This document shows positions 1 through 9,235 of a stretch of 64,000 bases of DNA, piece after piece. The stretch covers positions 1,674,001 through 1,738,000 of the forward strand of contig NZ_CP154859.1 of NCBI RefSeq assembly GCF_039614725.1, in the 5' to 3' direction. The number at the start of each line of letters is the position of its first letter. Within the stretch, counting starts at the first letter, position 1. This DNA is from Thauera sp. JM12B12. GTDB taxonomy: Bacteria; Pseudomonadota; Gammaproteobacteria; Burkholderiales; Rhodocyclaceae. The notes beneath the pieces are model-generated. The model did no database searches. It had not been told where the DNA came from and saw nothing but the letters and a program-made list of their open reading frames with translations. The position numbers were made by a program, and so were the translations under genes.

Positions 1-638
1 TCGAGCTCGTCCGCAATCGCGAGCGCACGGCCGAAAGAGGCGTCCGAGACCGTGTAGGGTGCGTGCGGGGCGATCGAGAAATCGATCAGTGGGTGACCCT
101 GCCAGCGATCGCGTGCAGCGAGCCCCTTGCGCAGGTAGTCGTCGGCGTCGCTGGCGAAGGGTGTGGGGAACTCGAGCATGACGGCGCCCACGACCGCACG
201 CATGCCCATTTCCGCGAAGGCTTCGGCAGCTGCATCGGGATGGAAGTACATGTCGTTGCAGGTGGTGATGCCCCCGCGCAGCATCTCGGCCGCAGCGAGC
301 CGGGTGCCGTCGCGCACGAATGCCGCATTCACATGACGCGCCTCGGCAGGCCAGATCGCTTCCTGCAGCCAGCGCATCAGCGGCAGGTCGTCGGCGATGC
401 CGCGCATCAGACTCATCGCGGCGTGCGCATGAAGGTTCACCATGCCCGGCATCAGCAGGTGGCTGGGAAGTTCCACGCTTCTGGTGGCCGCGAAGCGCTG
501 CTCCGCCTCGGCTTGCGGGAGGACGGCGACGATCCGGCCGGCGCGTACGGCGACCGCATGGTGCTCGAGGACCACGCCTGCGGGCTCGACGGGCACAACC
601 CAGCGTGCGCGGATGAGGAGGTCGACGGCTTCGCTCAA
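1..638 (-). CDS. mtaD: Amidohydrolase, MtaD-like (5-methylthioadenosine/S-adenosylhomocysteine deaminase), 3' end cut by window
   Basis: Amidohydrolase of the TRZ/ATZ branch, closest in pattern to deaminases of methylthioadenosine or S-adenosylhomocysteine, cytosolic enzymes of purine and sulfur salvage. Only about the first 212 residues are present; the gene runs off the left edge. The metal-binding HxH lies at residues 70-72 (NLHAHAAM), followed by the family-typical LMRGIADDLPLMRWL. PHAPYTVSD near residues 191-199 supplies a further metal ligand. A TTG start at 636-638 is chosen because an in-frame stop lies at 651-653 and the first in-frame ATG falls inside the conserved core. Substrate is inferred from family resemblance; other TRZ/ATZ deaminases remain possible. 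Confidence 0.75.
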   Translation of the reverse strand, partial: MSEAVDLLIRARWVVPVEPAGVVLEHHAVAVRAGRIVAVLPQAEAEQRFAATRSVELPSHLLMPGMVNLHAHAAMSLMRGIADDLPLMRWLQEAIWPAEARHVNAAFVRDGTRLAAAEMLRGGITTCNDMYFHPDAAAEAFAEMGMRAVVGAVMLEFPTPFASDADDYLRKGLAARDRWQGHPLIDFSIAPHAPYTVSDASFGRALAIADEL

Positions 639-706
639 GATGGGCTCCGGTCAGAGTCTGGTGGGGGCAGGCGGGTCGAGCACCGTGTCGTGATCGCTCG
701 GCGTGG

Positions 707-735
707 ATTTAAGCATGCACGAGGGCGGCGGACAA
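707..735 (-). promoter_or_regulatory. Sigma70-type promoter for the mtaD-like gene
   Basis: Read on the minus strand, TTGTCC (735-730) and TTAAAT (712-707) are separated by 17 bases. This predicts a transcript starting near 700, with a leader of about 60 bases before the TTG start codon at 638. Assignment is by consensus match only. Confidence 0.45.
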
Positions 736-867
736 TTTTCCACTCGGCTTCGCGCTGCGCTGCTGCCGGCGGTGCCCTTGCGCGCTGCTGCTCGCTCCGG
801 GGTGCCGGTTCGTGCAACAATCCGGGCACTCGTCAAGCATCGCGGTGGAGCGCCTCCGCCCTAACGC

Positions 868-2232
868 ATGAACCGGATTCCCGACCGCATCGGCAAATAC
901 AGGATCATCAGGGAGATTGGCCGTGGCGCCACTGCCGTGGTCTATCTTGCCGAGAGCCCTGACCACCCCGAGCCCGTCGCGGTCAAGCATGTCCGCTTCG
1001 ACGACAAGGTCAAGGACGAGGCGAAGTGGAACCGCCGGGTGATCAAGCTGCTCAAGGCCGAGCGCGTCGTCGCCGGCAGGCTCAGCCACCCCAACATCAT
1101 CCGCATCTTCGATGCCAGCATCGAGCCGGAACAGGCCTACGTGGTGATGGAGTACTTCCCCGGCGGTTCGCTCGAGCGCTACTGCAGTTTCGAGCAGTTG
1201 CTGCCTATCCATCGCACCATCGGAATCGTCTTCAAGTGCTGCATGGCGCTAGACCATGCCTACCGCCAGGGTATCGTCCATCGCGACATCAAACCGGCGA
1301 ACATCCTGGTGGACGACCAGGACAACGTGAAGATCACCGACTTCGGTCTCGCGCTCAACATCAACAAGAAGATGGATACCGACTCCACCTTCATCATGGG
1401 CGTGGGTTCGCCGGCCTACATGAGCCCAGAGCAGATCAAGGGCTATCCGCTCAACCAGAAGACCGACCTCTACTCGCTCGGGGTGCTGCTCTTCCACATG
1501 CTGACCGGGCGCCTGCCGTTTCGGGCAAGCAATCCGGCCCAGCTGGTGTACAAGATCATCAACGCCGACCCGCCCTCGGTCTCCCAGCTCAATCCCGACG
1601 TGCCCGAGCAGATGGATGCGGTGATCCGCAAGGCACTCGAGAAGGACCTCTACTCGCGCTACCGCAACGGCGCCGAGTTTGCCAAGGATTTGGCCGCGGT
1701 GCGCTACCAGATCCTCGACGAGAACTACGTGCCTCCGGACGCGGCGCGCTTTGCCAAGCTGCGCCGCATGGCGTTCTTCACCGAGTTCGAGGACGTCGAC
1801 CTGTGGGAAGTCATGCGCATCTGTGCATGGCGAAAGGTCGATCCTGAGGTGGCCCTGATGCGCGAGGGGGATGGCGACCAGAAGTTCGGGATCGTCCTCG
1901 AGGGGCGCGTGGAGCTCTCCATCGAGGGGCGGCGCGTCCTCGAGCTGGGGCCGGGCGAAGTGTTCGGCGTGCAGGCCTGGCTTGATCATGTCGAGCACCG
2001 GCACATGCTTACGGTCGTCTCGCTCGACGAGCTGAGCTATCTCGAGGTCAATCCGGCGGCGCTGGCGCTCGCCAGCGAGGAGGTGCTGGAGCGCTTCCGG
2101 CGCCAGATCTCCACGGTCGTGGTGCGCCGGCTGGCAGCGGTGTCGCGCCAGCTCGCCGCGCACGCCCCGCCCGCCCTGCGGCCGCAGCGCGCGGCGCCGA
2201 CCAGCTTCGACATGCAGCTTCTGGACGACTGA
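868..2232 (+). CDS. Ser/Thr protein kinase with C-terminal cyclic-nucleotide-binding-like domain
   Basis: Hanks-type kinase, 454 residues, with no membrane segment, so probably cytosolic. The glycine loop is GRGATAVV (18-25), the ATP-anchoring lysine is K40 (VAVKHV), the catalytic loop is HRDIKPAN (138-145, D140 and N145), DFG is at 158-160 and SPAYMSPEQ at 181-189, so the kinase should be active. Residues about 305-415 fold like a CRP-type cyclic-nucleotide domain, but the phosphate cassette reads GEVFGVQAWLDHVEHRH: the usual Glu of FGE is Val and the Arg-Ser/Thr-Ala is lost. The domain may therefore bind another ligand or act only structurally. It stands alone between a divergent deaminase and convergent hemH. 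Substrates are unknown. No strong Shine-Dalgarno is seen. Confidence 0.9.
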   Translation: MNRIPDRIGKYRIIREIGRGATAVVYLAESPDHPEPVAVKHVRFDDKVKDEAKWNRRVIKLLKAERVVAGRLSHPNIIRIFDASIEPEQAYVVMEYFPGGSLERYCSFEQLLPIHRTIGIVFKCCMALDHAYRQGIVHRDIKPANILVDDQDNVKITDFGLALNINKKMDTDSTFIMGVGSPAYMSPEQIKGYPLNQKTDLYSLGVLLFHMLTGRLPFRASNPAQLVYKIINADPPSVSQLNPDVPEQMDAVIRKALEKDLYSRYRNGAEFAKDLAAVRYQILDENYVPPDAARFAKLRRMAFFTEFEDVDLWEVMRICAWRKVDPEVALMREGDGDQKFGIVLEGRVELSIEGRRVLELGPGEVFGVQAWLDHVEHRHMLTVVSLDELSYLEVNPAALALASEEVLERFRRQISTVVVRRLAAVSRQLAAHAPPALRPQRAAPTSFDMQLLDD

Positions 2233-2233
2233 G

Positions 2234-2249
2234 CAGGCGCTGCCGCCTG
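2234..2249. terminator. Short hairpin between convergent kinase and hemH
   Basis: CAGGCG-CTGC-CGCCTG forms a six-pair stem in the 34-base gap between the convergent kinase gene and hemH. It lacks a T tract on either strand, so it is at best a weak or Rho-assisted terminator. Confidence 0.3.
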
Positions 2250-2266
2250 GCGGTCCGGAGCGTGTG

Positions 2267-3364
2267 CTATTGCGTGGCACCGAGCGCGCGGGCGCGCTCG
2301 AGCGTGGCTGCGGCGGTGGCGTCGTCGTCGGGTACGAGGTCGAGCCAGTTGCCCAGGTGGGCGCGGGCGATGTCTCCCAGCGCCTCGATCCAGGCGTCGC
2401 TCTCGTTCAGGCAGGGAATGTAGTGGAAGGCCTTGCCGCCCTTTTCGAGGAAGGCCTCCTTGCATTCCATCGCGATCTCTTCGAGGGTCTCCAGACAGTC
2501 GGAAACGAACCCCGGGCACATCACGTCGACCCGGCCCACCCCCTGTGCGGCAAGGGCCTCCAGCGTCGGCTGGGTGTAGGGCTTGAGCCACTCCGCCTTG
2601 CCGAAGCGCGACTGGAAGGTGACCAGCACGCGTTCTCTCGCGATGCCGAGGCCTTCGGCCACCAGGCGACCGGTCTTGTGGCATTCGCAGTGGTACGGAT
2701 CGCCGAGCTCGAGCGAGCGCCGCGGCACACCATGGAAGCTGAGCAGCAGGCGCTCGGGTTGGCCATGCACCAGCCAGTGCTCGCGCACGCTGCGCACGAG
2801 CGCGGCGATGTAGCCCGGATCGTCATGGAAATTGCGCACGAAACGGACTTCGGGCTGGTTGCGCCAGTGCGCGAGGCAGCGCCCGACTTCGTCCACCACC
2901 GTCGCCGTCGTGCTGGCGGAATACTGCGGGTAGAGCGGCACGATCAGGATGCGGGTACAGCCGCGGGCGCGCAGGCTGTTGAGCACGTCGGGAATCGAGG
3001 GCTGGCCGTAGCGCATCGCGTAGTCGACCTCGAGCGCGCCGTGCCCGGCGGTGCCGAGATGGCGGGCGAGCAGGGCGGTCTGGCGCGCGGTATGTACCTT
3101 GAGCGGGGAGCCCTCGTCCATCCACACGCTGGCGTACTTCTTCGCCGACGCAGCCGGGCGAGTGTTGAGGATGATGCCGTTGAGAATCGGCCACCAGACG
3201 AGGCGCGGGATCTCCACCACCCGCGGGTCGGAAAGGAATTGCTTGAGATACGGGCGCAGCGCGGCCGCGGTCGGGGCTTCGGGGGTGCCGAGATTCACCA
3301 GCAGCACGCCGGTGCGTTGGGGGCTGCCGTGCTTGAACGGCGGTTCGGGCCAGTAGCGGGGCAT
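2267..3364 (-). CDS. hemH: Ferrochelatase
   Basis: Inserts ferrous iron into protoporphyrin IX, the last step of protohaem synthesis. At 365 residues it has the usual bacterial length. The N-terminal [14 protein letters not shown] (19-32), the catalytic histidine in SFHGVP (H211) and the metal-handling glutamate in [10 protein letters not shown] (E292) are all present. The C-terminal tail after residue 340 is short and polar, with no membrane anchor or iron-sulfur cysteines. It lies 39 bases downstream of hrcA on the same strand, so the two may be cotranscribed. Many betaproteobacteria pair these genes. Confidence 0.97.
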   Translation of the reverse strand: MPRYWPEPPFKHGSPQRTGVLLVNLGTPEAPTAAALRPYLKQFLSDPRVVEIPRLVWWPILNGIILNTRPAASAKKYASVWMDEGSPLKVHTARQTALLARHLGTAGHGALEVDYAMRYGQPSIPDVLNSLRARGCTRILIVPLYPQYSASTTATVVDEVGRCLAHWRNQPEVRFVRNFHDDPGYIAALVRSVREHWLVHGQPERLLLSFHGVPRRSLELGDPYHCECHKTGRLVAEGLGIARERVLVTFQSRFGKAEWLKPYTQPTLEALAAQGVGRVDVMCPGFVSDCLETLEEIAMECKEAFLEKGGKAFHYIPCLNESDAWIEALGDIARAHLGNWLDLVPDDDATAAATLERARALGATQ

Positions 3365-3403
3365 CGGAATCCTTGTGCGGGGCAGGGCGCCGGGCCGCTG
3401 CCG

Positions 3404-4432
3404 TCAGTGCTTGGAGGAAAGGGCGTTCGAGAGCAGGCGGGCGGTGATGTCGACGATCGGTATCACGCGGTCGTAGGCCATGCGGGTGGGGCCGATGACG
3501 CCGAGCGAGCCGACGATCTGTCCGTCTACCTCGTAAGGCGCGGTGATCACGCTGCACCCGTCGAGCGGGGCGAGGCCGGATTCGCCGCCGATGAAGATCT
3601 GCACGCCTTCTGCCCTGTTCGAGAGGTCGAGCAGCTGCATCAGCCCGGTGCGCTGCTCGAAGAGCTTGAACAGCTCGCGCAGGCGGGACATGTTCGACGA
3701 CAGATCCTCGACGTCCAGCAGGTTGGTCTCGCCGGAGATGACGTAGCGGGTTGCGGTCTCTTCCGCGGCCTGCGCGCCGGCGTCGACGGTCGCCGTCATC
3801 AGCTCGGTCATGTCGCTGCGCAGCTGGCGCAGCTCTTCGGTGAGGCGGCGGCGGATCTCGTCGAAGGACAGGCCGGCGAAGTGCTCGTTGAGGTATGTGG
3901 CAGCGCCGTTGAGTTCGCTCACCGAGTAGGCGCGGCGGGTGAGCAGGATGCGGTTCTGCACGTCGCCGGCGGTGGTGACGATGATGAGTAGAATGCGGTT
4001 CTCGGCCAGGCTGATGAATTCGAACTGGCGGATGCGCACGGCGTCCTTGCGCGGGGCGACGACCACCCCGGCGAATTGCGTCAGCTCCGACAGCAGCTGT
4101 GACGCGGAACTGATCAGGCGTTGCGGCTGGTCCGGCATGAGCTGGCCCTGCAGCGCCCGCACCCGCGCATTCTCCATCGGCTGCACGGTGAGCAGGGAAT
4201 CGACGAAGAAGCGATAGCCGCGTGCGGTTGGGATGCGCCCGGCGGAAGTGTGCGGGCTGGCGATGAAACCCATCTCCTCGAGATCGCTCATCACGTTGCG
4301 CACCGTGGCCGGCGACAGTTCGAGTCCGGAATAGCGCGAAAGGGCGCGCGAACCGACCGGCTGACCATCCGCGATATAGCGTTCGATCAGGGTCTTGAGC
4401 AGGATCTGGGAGCGGGCGTCGAGCGAATTCAT
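3404..4432 (-). CDS. hrcA: Heat-inducible transcription repressor HrcA
   Basis: Repressor of groESL/dnaK-type heat-shock operons, binding the CIRCE inverted repeat when folded and active. The winged-helix N-terminus carries [20 protein letters not shown], and the remainder matches the GAF-like HrcA body, ending [14 protein letters not shown]. The reading frame stays open upstream to 4540, but the conserved start [13 protein letters not shown] places the initiator at 4432 (342 residues); the extension would be atypical and would run almost to the divergent nadK start. I see no CIRCE element next to the gene, so autoregulation through CIRCE is not supported here. Confidence 0.95.
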   Translation of the reverse strand: MNSLDARSQILLKTLIERYIADGQPVGSRALSRYSGLELSPATVRNVMSDLEEMGFIASPHTSAGRIPTARGYRFFVDSLLTVQPMENARVRALQGQLMPDQPQRLISSASQLLSELTQFAGVVVAPRKDAVRIRQFEFISLAENRILLIIVTTAGDVQNRILLTRRAYSVSELNGAATYLNEHFAGLSFDEIRRRLTEELRQLRSDMTELMTATVDAGAQAAEETATRYVISGETNLLDVEDLSSNMSRLRELFKLFEQRTGLMQLLDLSNRAEGVQIFIGGESGLAPLDGCSVITAPYEVDGQIVGSLGVIGPTRMAYDRVIPIVDITARLLSNALSSKH

Positions 4433-4454
4433 GGCAGGCGGGAATATAGCCCGG

Positions 4455-4483
4455 ATTGTATGGAAGCGCGGCCGCAGTGGCCA
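4455..4483 (-). promoter_or_regulatory. Possible hrcA promoter
   Basis: On the minus strand TGGCCA (4483-4478) and TACAAT (4460-4455) are 17 bases apart, giving a start near 4449 and a leader of about 17 bases. The -35 matches the consensus at four of six positions. Confidence 0.35.
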
Positions 4484-4528
4484 CCGCCAGCGGCCGACCG
4501 GGTACGCCAAGCGGTCGGGCGGTTGTGG

Positions 4529-4534
4529 TTTAAT
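4529..4534 (+). promoter_or_regulatory. -10 box immediately before nadK
   Basis: TTTAAT ends nine bases before the nadK ATG at 4543, so a transcript from it would start at or within two bases of the start codon. No convincing -35 is seen 16-18 bases upstream, and there is no Shine-Dalgarno. Confidence 0.3.
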
Positions 4535-4542
4535 CGGCACCC

Positions 4543-5424
4543 ATGAGCACGAAATTCCGAACGATTGCCCTCATCGGCAAATACCAGAGCCCGGACGTCG
4601 CCGAGTCGGTGCTGTCGATTGCGCGCGAGCTGCGCGAGCGCGGACTGTCGGTGTTGATCGAGCAGGGTACGGCGAGTTCCATCGGTGGCGGGCACGACTA
4701 CCCGGTCGCGAGCTACGAGCACATCGGTGCCGAGGCCGACCTCGCGGTGGTGATCGGCGGCGACGGCAGCATGCTGCACACGGCGCGCCGGCTGGTGGAG
4801 CACGGCGTGCCCCTGGTGGGGGTCAACCTCGGTCGCCTCGGTTTCCTCACCGACATCTCGCGCAGCGAGGCGGGCGCCCGCCTGGGCGAACTGCTCGACG
4901 GCGCGTTCACCGAAGAGCACCGCTTCATGCTCGATGCCGAGGTCCTGCGCGGTGGCGAGCGCGTGTTCCACACGCTCGCTCTCAACGACGTAGTGGTGAA
5001 CAAGGGTGACCTCGGACGCATGATCGAGTTCGAGCTGCTGATCGATGGCGAATTCGTCTACACCCAGCGCTCGGACGGCATGATCGTGTCGACGCCGACC
5101 GGATCCACCGCCTATGCGCTGTCGGCGAACGGACCGATCCTCCATCCGAGCGTCGGCGGGATCGCTCTGGTCCCCTTGTGTCCGCACGCGCTCACCGCGC
5201 GCCCGATCACGCTGCCAGACTCATGCGCCATCGACATCATCCTGCTGCCGCCGCAGGACGCGCGCGTTCATTTCGACGGACAGACGCGTTTCGACCTGCG
5301 CGCGGGCGATTGCGTGCGGCTCAAGCGCTCGCCGCGTTCGCTGCGCCTGCTGCACCCGCAGGGCTACAGCTACTTCGCGATGCTGCGTCAGAAGTTGCAC
5401 TGGAGCGCCAGCCCTCGCCTCTGA
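4543..5424 (+). CDS. nadK: NAD kinase
   Basis: Phosphorylates NAD+ to NADP+ in the cytosol, setting the cellular NADP pool. The 293-residue length is typical. The catalytic GGDGS is at 72-76 (D74), followed by the conserved [11 protein letters not shown] and the ribose-binding [16 protein letters not shown] block. The gene is divergent from hrcA (110-base gap) and precedes recN by 106 bases, a common proteobacterial arrangement (hrcA, nadK, recN). Start chosen at the ATG giving [18 protein letters not shown] second NAD-metabolism gene, nadE, lies about 40 kb further on. Confidence 0.97.
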   Translation: MSTKFRTIALIGKYQSPDVAESVLSIARELRERGLSVLIEQGTASSIGGGHDYPVASYEHIGAEADLAVVIGGDGSMLHTARRLVEHGVPLVGVNLGRLGFLTDISRSEAGARLGELLDGAFTEEHRFMLDAEVLRGGERVFHTLALNDVVVNKGDLGRMIEFELLIDGEFVYTQRSDGMIVSTPTGSTAYALSANGPILHPSVGGIALVPLCPHALTARPITLPDSCAIDIILLPPQDARVHFDGQTRFDLRAGDCVRLKRSPRSLRLLHPQGYSYFAMLRQKLHWSASPRL

Positions 5425-5530
5425 GCGTGCCGGTGCGCCGTGCGGCGTGTAGCCCAGGACCCGCGGCCGGCGCAATGACTGCGGCGCGAGTCCCTTCTCC
5501 CATCCAACCCTTGTCGCGTTCCCACTCGCC

Positions 5531-7186
5531 ATGCTTCGCAGCCTGACCATTCGTGACTTCGTCATCGTCGATCGTCTGGACCTCGAGTTCGGCCCCGGAT
5601 TCGGTGCCCTCACCGGCGAGACCGGCGCGGGCAAATCGATCCTGCTCGATGCGCTGGGCCTGGTGCTGGGCGGGCGTGGCGAGGCCGGCATGGTGCGCGC
5701 CGGTCGCGAGCGCGCCGATGTCGCAGCCGAGTTCGATCTGCCCGCTGACGGAGCCCTTGCCGCCTGGCTGGCCGAGCAGGCGCTTCCCGCGGAGGATGGG
5801 GGCGTGATCCTGCGGCGTAGCATCGATGCCGGCGGGCGCAGCAGGGCCTGGATCAACGGCGTCACCGTGACGCTTGCCCAGTTGCGTGCGGTTGGGGAGT
5901 GGCTTGCCGACATTCACGGCCAGCACGCCCATCACGCGCTGCTGCGCCCCGACGCACAGCGTGCCTTGCTCGACAGCCTGGCCGGTGCGTCGGCGCAGGC
6001 GACCGAAGTCGCCCGCCTGTACAGAGAATGGCAGCGCTTGCTCCAGCTTCTGCGGGCGGCCGAGGCCGACTCCGCGAGCTCGGTGCGCGAACGCGAGCTG
6101 CTGTCCTGGCAGTTGCAGGAGTTCGATGCGCTGGCCTTCGATGTCGACGAGTGGCAGGAGGTCAACGCCGAGCACAGTCGGCTCGCGCATGCCGCAGGCT
6201 TGATGGAAGGAGCCGACGAGACGCTTGCCGCGCTGGGCGAGGGCGAGCTTGCAGTGTGCTCCGTGCTCCGCCACCTGGATGGCCGGATCGCGTCGCTGGC
6301 GGACTACGATGCCAGCCTCGTGGGTGTGCGCGAACTGCTTGGCGCAGCTGCCATCCAGGCCGACGAGGCCTTGTATGCGCTGCGCCGCTACCGCGAGCGC
6401 CTCGATCTCGATCCGCAGCGGCTGGCCGAGCTCGAGCGCCGCATTGCGGTGGTAATGGACGCCGCGCGCAAGCATCGTGTCGGCCCCGAGGAGCTTCCGG
6501 AGCTTGCCCGGCAATGGCGCGAACGCCTCGATGCGCTCGAGGCCAGCGCCGATCCCGCCCGCCTGGCCGCGGCCGCCGCGGCCGCCGAGCAGGCCTTTGC
6601 CCGCGCCGCGGCGCAGTTGAGCGCGCTCAGGAGACCTGCGGCGCGCCGCCTTGCCGATGAGATCACCGAGGCCATGCAGACGCTGGCCATGGCGGGCGGG
6701 CGCTTCGAAGTGGCGCTCGAGCCTTGTGCCCCGGGGGGCGCGGGCGTCGAGCTTGTCGAGTTCCGGGTGTCGGCCAATCCGGGACAGCCCCTGCGTAGCC
6801 TGGCGAAGGTGGCGTCGGGAGGCGAGCTGTCACGGATCGGGCTGGCGATCCAGGTGATGGCCAGTCGCGACACGGCGGTGCCGACCCTGGTGTTCGACGA
6901 GGTCGATGTGGGCATCGGCGGCCGAGTCGCGGAGATCGTCGGCAAGCTGCTGGCTCGCCTGGGCCGCGACCGTCAGGTGCTCTGCGTCACTCACCTTCCG
7001 CAGGTCGCGGCATGCGCGGACTGGCAGTGGCAGATTGCCAAGCGCGACCAGGACGGGGAGACGCTGAGCACGGTGACGCGGCTTGACGAGCGCGCACGCA
7101 TCGAGGAGATCGCGCGCATGCTGGGTGGCCTAAACATCACAGCGACGACGCGACAGCACGCCGCCGAGCTGCTCGGTCAGCGCTGA
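5531..7186 (+). CDS. recN: DNA repair protein RecN
   Basis: SMC-like ATPase that acts in double-strand break repair by bringing DNA ends or sister chromatids together. At 551 residues it matches the family. Walker A is GETGAGKS (29-36), a long Ala/Glu/Arg-rich coiled coil fills the centre (about 155-370), and the C-terminal half carries the ABC signature SGGELSRIG, Walker B LVFDEVDVGIGG and the switch histidine in VTHLPQVA. It probably shares transcription with nadK. No LexA operator was recognised in the 106-base gap upstream. It ends 94 bases from convergent fur, with no clear hairpin between them. Confidence 0.96.
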   Translation: MLRSLTIRDFVIVDRLDLEFGPGFGALTGETGAGKSILLDALGLVLGGRGEAGMVRAGRERADVAAEFDLPADGALAAWLAEQALPAEDGGVILRRSIDAGGRSRAWINGVTVTLAQLRAVGEWLADIHGQHAHHALLRPDAQRALLDSLAGASAQATEVARLYREWQRLLQLLRAAEADSASSVRERELLSWQLQEFDALAFDVDEWQEVNAEHSRLAHAAGLMEGADETLAALGEGELAVCSVLRHLDGRIASLADYDASLVGVRELLGAAAIQADEALYALRRYRERLDLDPQRLAELERRIAVVMDAARKHRVGPEELPELARQWRERLDALEASADPARLAAAAAAAEQAFARAAAQLSALRRPAARRLADEITEAMQTLAMAGGRFEVALEPCAPGGAGVELVEFRVSANPGQPLRSLAKVASGGELSRIGLAIQVMASRDTAVPTLVFDEVDVGIGGRVAEIVGKLLARLGRDRQVLCVTHLPQVAACADWQWQIAKRDQDGETLSTVTRLDERARIEEIARMLGGLNITATTRQHAAELLGQR

Positions 7187-7280
7187 GGCTGGGGCGCGGC
7201 CAGGCATCGAATGCCGCTGACCGGGCGGCTTCCTGCAAGCTACCCCGCGACGACGCCGATCAGCCTGGAGGTGGCGGCGT

Positions 7281-7718
7281 TCAGCCCTCGCGTCCGCGGT
7301 TCGGGCAGTTCTCGCGCGTGCAGTCGGCGTAGAGGTAGAGCGCGTGTTCGCGGATCGCGAAGCCGCGCTCCTCGGCGATCTTGTTCTGGCGGCGCTCGAT
7401 TTCGGGATCGAAGAACTCCTCGACCTTGCCGCATTGCATGCACACCAGGTGGTCGTGATGCCCGCCCTCGTTGAGCTCGAAGACCGCCTTGCCCGATTCG
7501 AAATAATGGCGCTCGAGCAGGCCGGCCTGCTCGAACTGGGTCAGCACCCGATAGACGGTCGCCAGGCCGATGTCCATGCCCTCGTTCATCAGCGAGCGGT
7601 AGACGTCCTCCGCAGTGAGGTGGCGCTGTTCCGAACTCTGAAAGAGGTCGAGGATCTTCAGGCGCGGGTAGGTCGCCTTGAGGCCGATGCTTTTCAGGTT
7701 CTTGGAGTTGTCGGACAT
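7281..7718 (-). CDS. fur: Ferric uptake regulator Fur
   Basis: Fe(II)-dependent repressor of iron-uptake genes. The 145 residues comprise a winged helix ([27 protein letters not shown], about 35-68) and a metal/dimerisation domain with HHDH (87-90), C93xxC96 and a second pair C133/C138 that would hold structural zinc. It is divergent from bamE across a 205-base gap, the fur-bamE (omlA) arrangement known from Pseudomonas and many betaproteobacteria. No good Fur box was recognised in that gap, so autorepression is not shown by sequence. Confidence 0.96.
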   Translation of the reverse strand: MSDNSKNLKSIGLKATYPRLKILDLFQSSEQRHLTAEDVYRSLMNEGMDIGLATVYRVLTQFEQAGLLERHYFESGKAVFELNEGGHHDHLVCMQCGKVEEFFDPEIERRQNKIAEERGFAIREHALYLYADCTRENCPNRGREG

Positions 7719-7923
7719 GGGAGCCTGGACGAGGTGTGGAAACCGGGGTGTGGCCGCACGCGTCTGCGCGTCGCGTGGTCACGAACGCATGTTGGGCGCC
7801 CCGATCGGCGCCTCCCGGATGAGGGCGAGGACACGCGGCGGCGCTTGGCGAACCCGGCCTATGTTATATTTTTTACCCCTTTCTGAGAACTGCGACCCCC
7901 GTCGCGCCAGGCACGTCTCCTCC

Positions 7924-8337
7924 ATGCGCTTCCATTTCGCTGCGGCACTCGTTGCCCTCGGCCTGACGGCCGGCTGCTCTTTCGATTCCGTCGTAGGCGT
8001 GGTCGATCCCTATCGCATCGATGTCCGCCAGGGCAACTATGTGGACCAGGAGATGCTCTCCCAATTGCGGCGCGGCATGACCCGCGACCAGGTGCGCTAC
8101 GTACTCGGCTCGCCGCTCGTGGTCGACCTGTTCCGCAAGGACCGCTGGGATTACGTGTATCGGTTCAGACCCGGTCGTGGAGAGGTCCAGCAGCGCACCA
8201 TCTCGCTCTATTTCGCGGGCGACGCGCTTGACCGTGTGGAAGGCGACGTGGAGGTCGCACAAGGCGGCGAGGCAGGCGCGGCGCCAGCCGCGGAGCGCAG
8301 TCGCGTGGTCGAGATTCCGGCGGCCGACGCGCGCTGA
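7924..8337 (+). CDS. bamE: Outer-membrane assembly lipoprotein BamE
   Basis: Small lipoprotein of the BAM complex that folds beta-barrel proteins into the outer membrane (SmpA/OmlA family). The start at 7924 gives a 137-residue precursor whose lipobox LTAGC ends at Cys18. The conserved core follows: IDVRQGNYV, a central [19 protein letters not shown] and WDYVYRF. The frame is open further upstream, but those residues are not signal-peptide-like. The C-terminal 30 residues are Ala/Glu-rich and variable. It is divergent from fur and 83 bases upstream of dapB. Confidence 0.93.
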   Translation: MRFHFAAALVALGLTAGCSFDSVVGVVDPYRIDVRQGNYVDQEMLSQLRRGMTRDQVRYVLGSPLVVDLFRKDRWDYVYRFRPGRGEVQQRTISLYFAGDALDRVEGDVEVAQGGEAGAAPAAERSRVVEIPAADAR

Positions 8338-8420
8338 TCAAGCCGGGCGCGACCATGCGCCCATCCAGATTTCGGGTCCGGTCCCGCGGCCGGGCTTCAT
8401 CTTTCCAGGGATTCATTTCG

Positions 8421-9227
8421 ATGGCCGACGTTCGAGTCGCAATTGCAGGGGCTTCCGGGCGAATGGGCCGGATGCTGATCGAGGCTGCACTGAAGGAAGA
8501 AGGGGTCGTCCTCGCGGCCGCCTTCGACCGCCCGGGCACGCCCTTCATCGGGCGTGACGCGGGCGAGATGGCCGGTGTGCAGACCGACGTCCGGATCATC
8601 GATGACGCCGCGGCGGCGATCGCGTCCGCCGACTGCGTGATCGACTTCACCCGCCCCGAGGGCACGCTCGGCCATCTGGCGCTGGCGCGCGAGCTCGGCA
8701 AGGCGATGGTGATCGGCACGACCGGTTTCGATGCCGCGGGCAAGGCGACGATCGCCGAGGTGGCGCGCCAGGTTCCGGTGGTTTTCGCGCCCAACATGGC
8801 GGTGGGCGTAAATGCCGTGTTCCGCCTCCTCGAGGTTGCCGCGCGCATCCTTTCCGAGGGCTATGACGTCGAGATCATCGAGGCGCATCACCGCTTCAAG
8901 GTCGATGCGCCGTCCGGTACCGCGCTGCGCATGGGCGAAGTGGTGGCCCGCGAACTCGGGCGCGATCTCGACGCCTGCGCGATCTACGGTCGCGAAGGCC
9001 ATACCGGTGAGCGGCGCAGCGACACGATCGGCTTTTCCACCATCCGCGGCGGGGATGTGGTCGGCGACCACACCGTGCTCTTCGCCGGCATCGGCGAGCG
9101 CATCGAGATCACCCACAAGTCCGGCAGTCGCATGCCTTACGCGCTCGGTTCCATGCGCGCGGCACGCTTCCTGGCCGGACGCGGCAATGGTCTGTTCGAC
9201 ATGCAGGACGTCCTGGGTCTGCGCTGA
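8421..9227 (+). CDS. dapB: 4-hydroxy-tetrahydrodipicolinate reductase
   Basis: NAD(P)H-dependent reductase in the diaminopimelate/lysine pathway, supplying cell-wall cross-links and lysine. The 268-residue form starting [10 protein letters not shown] matches the family; an in-frame ATG 66 bases upstream adds residues without similarity. The dinucleotide site is GASGRMGR (10-17), and the catalytic segment [15 protein letters not shown] places His156, His157 and Lys160. It sits just downstream of bamE and only eight bases before a hybrid sensor kinase, so the two may be cotranscribed. Confidence 0.97.
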   Translation: MADVRVAIAGASGRMGRMLIEAALKEEGVVLAAAFDRPGTPFIGRDAGEMAGVQTDVRIIDDAAAAIASADCVIDFTRPEGTLGHLALARELGKAMVIGTTGFDAAGKATIAEVARQVPVVFAPNMAVGVNAVFRLLEVAARILSEGYDVEIIEAHHRFKVDAPSGTALRMGEVVARELGRDLDACAIYGREGHTGERRSDTIGFSTIRGGDVVGDHTVLFAGIGERIEITHKSGSRMPYALGSMRAARFLAGRGNGLFDMQDVLGLR

Positions 9228-9235
9228 GACGGACG

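Noticed and set aside
63..962. Open frame of 299 residues on the plus strand at the left edge
   Set aside because: It lies antisense to the clear MtaD-like gene and runs into the kinase gene; the product is Arg/Gly/His-rich, without family features, as expected of an out-of-frame shadow in GC-rich DNA.
2264..3991. Open frame of 575 residues opposite hemH and hrcA
   Set aside because: Both opposite-strand genes have complete catalytic or DNA-binding motifs; the frame has only the biased composition of an antisense shadow.
4433..4542. CIRCE element next to hrcA
   Set aside because: No TTAGCACTC-N9-GAGTGCTAA or close variant is visible in the gap.
7719..7923. A Fur box in the fur-bamE gap
   Set aside because: The AT-rich stretch near 7862-7876 looks like promoter sequence; I could not find the GATAAT hexamer array of Fur sites.
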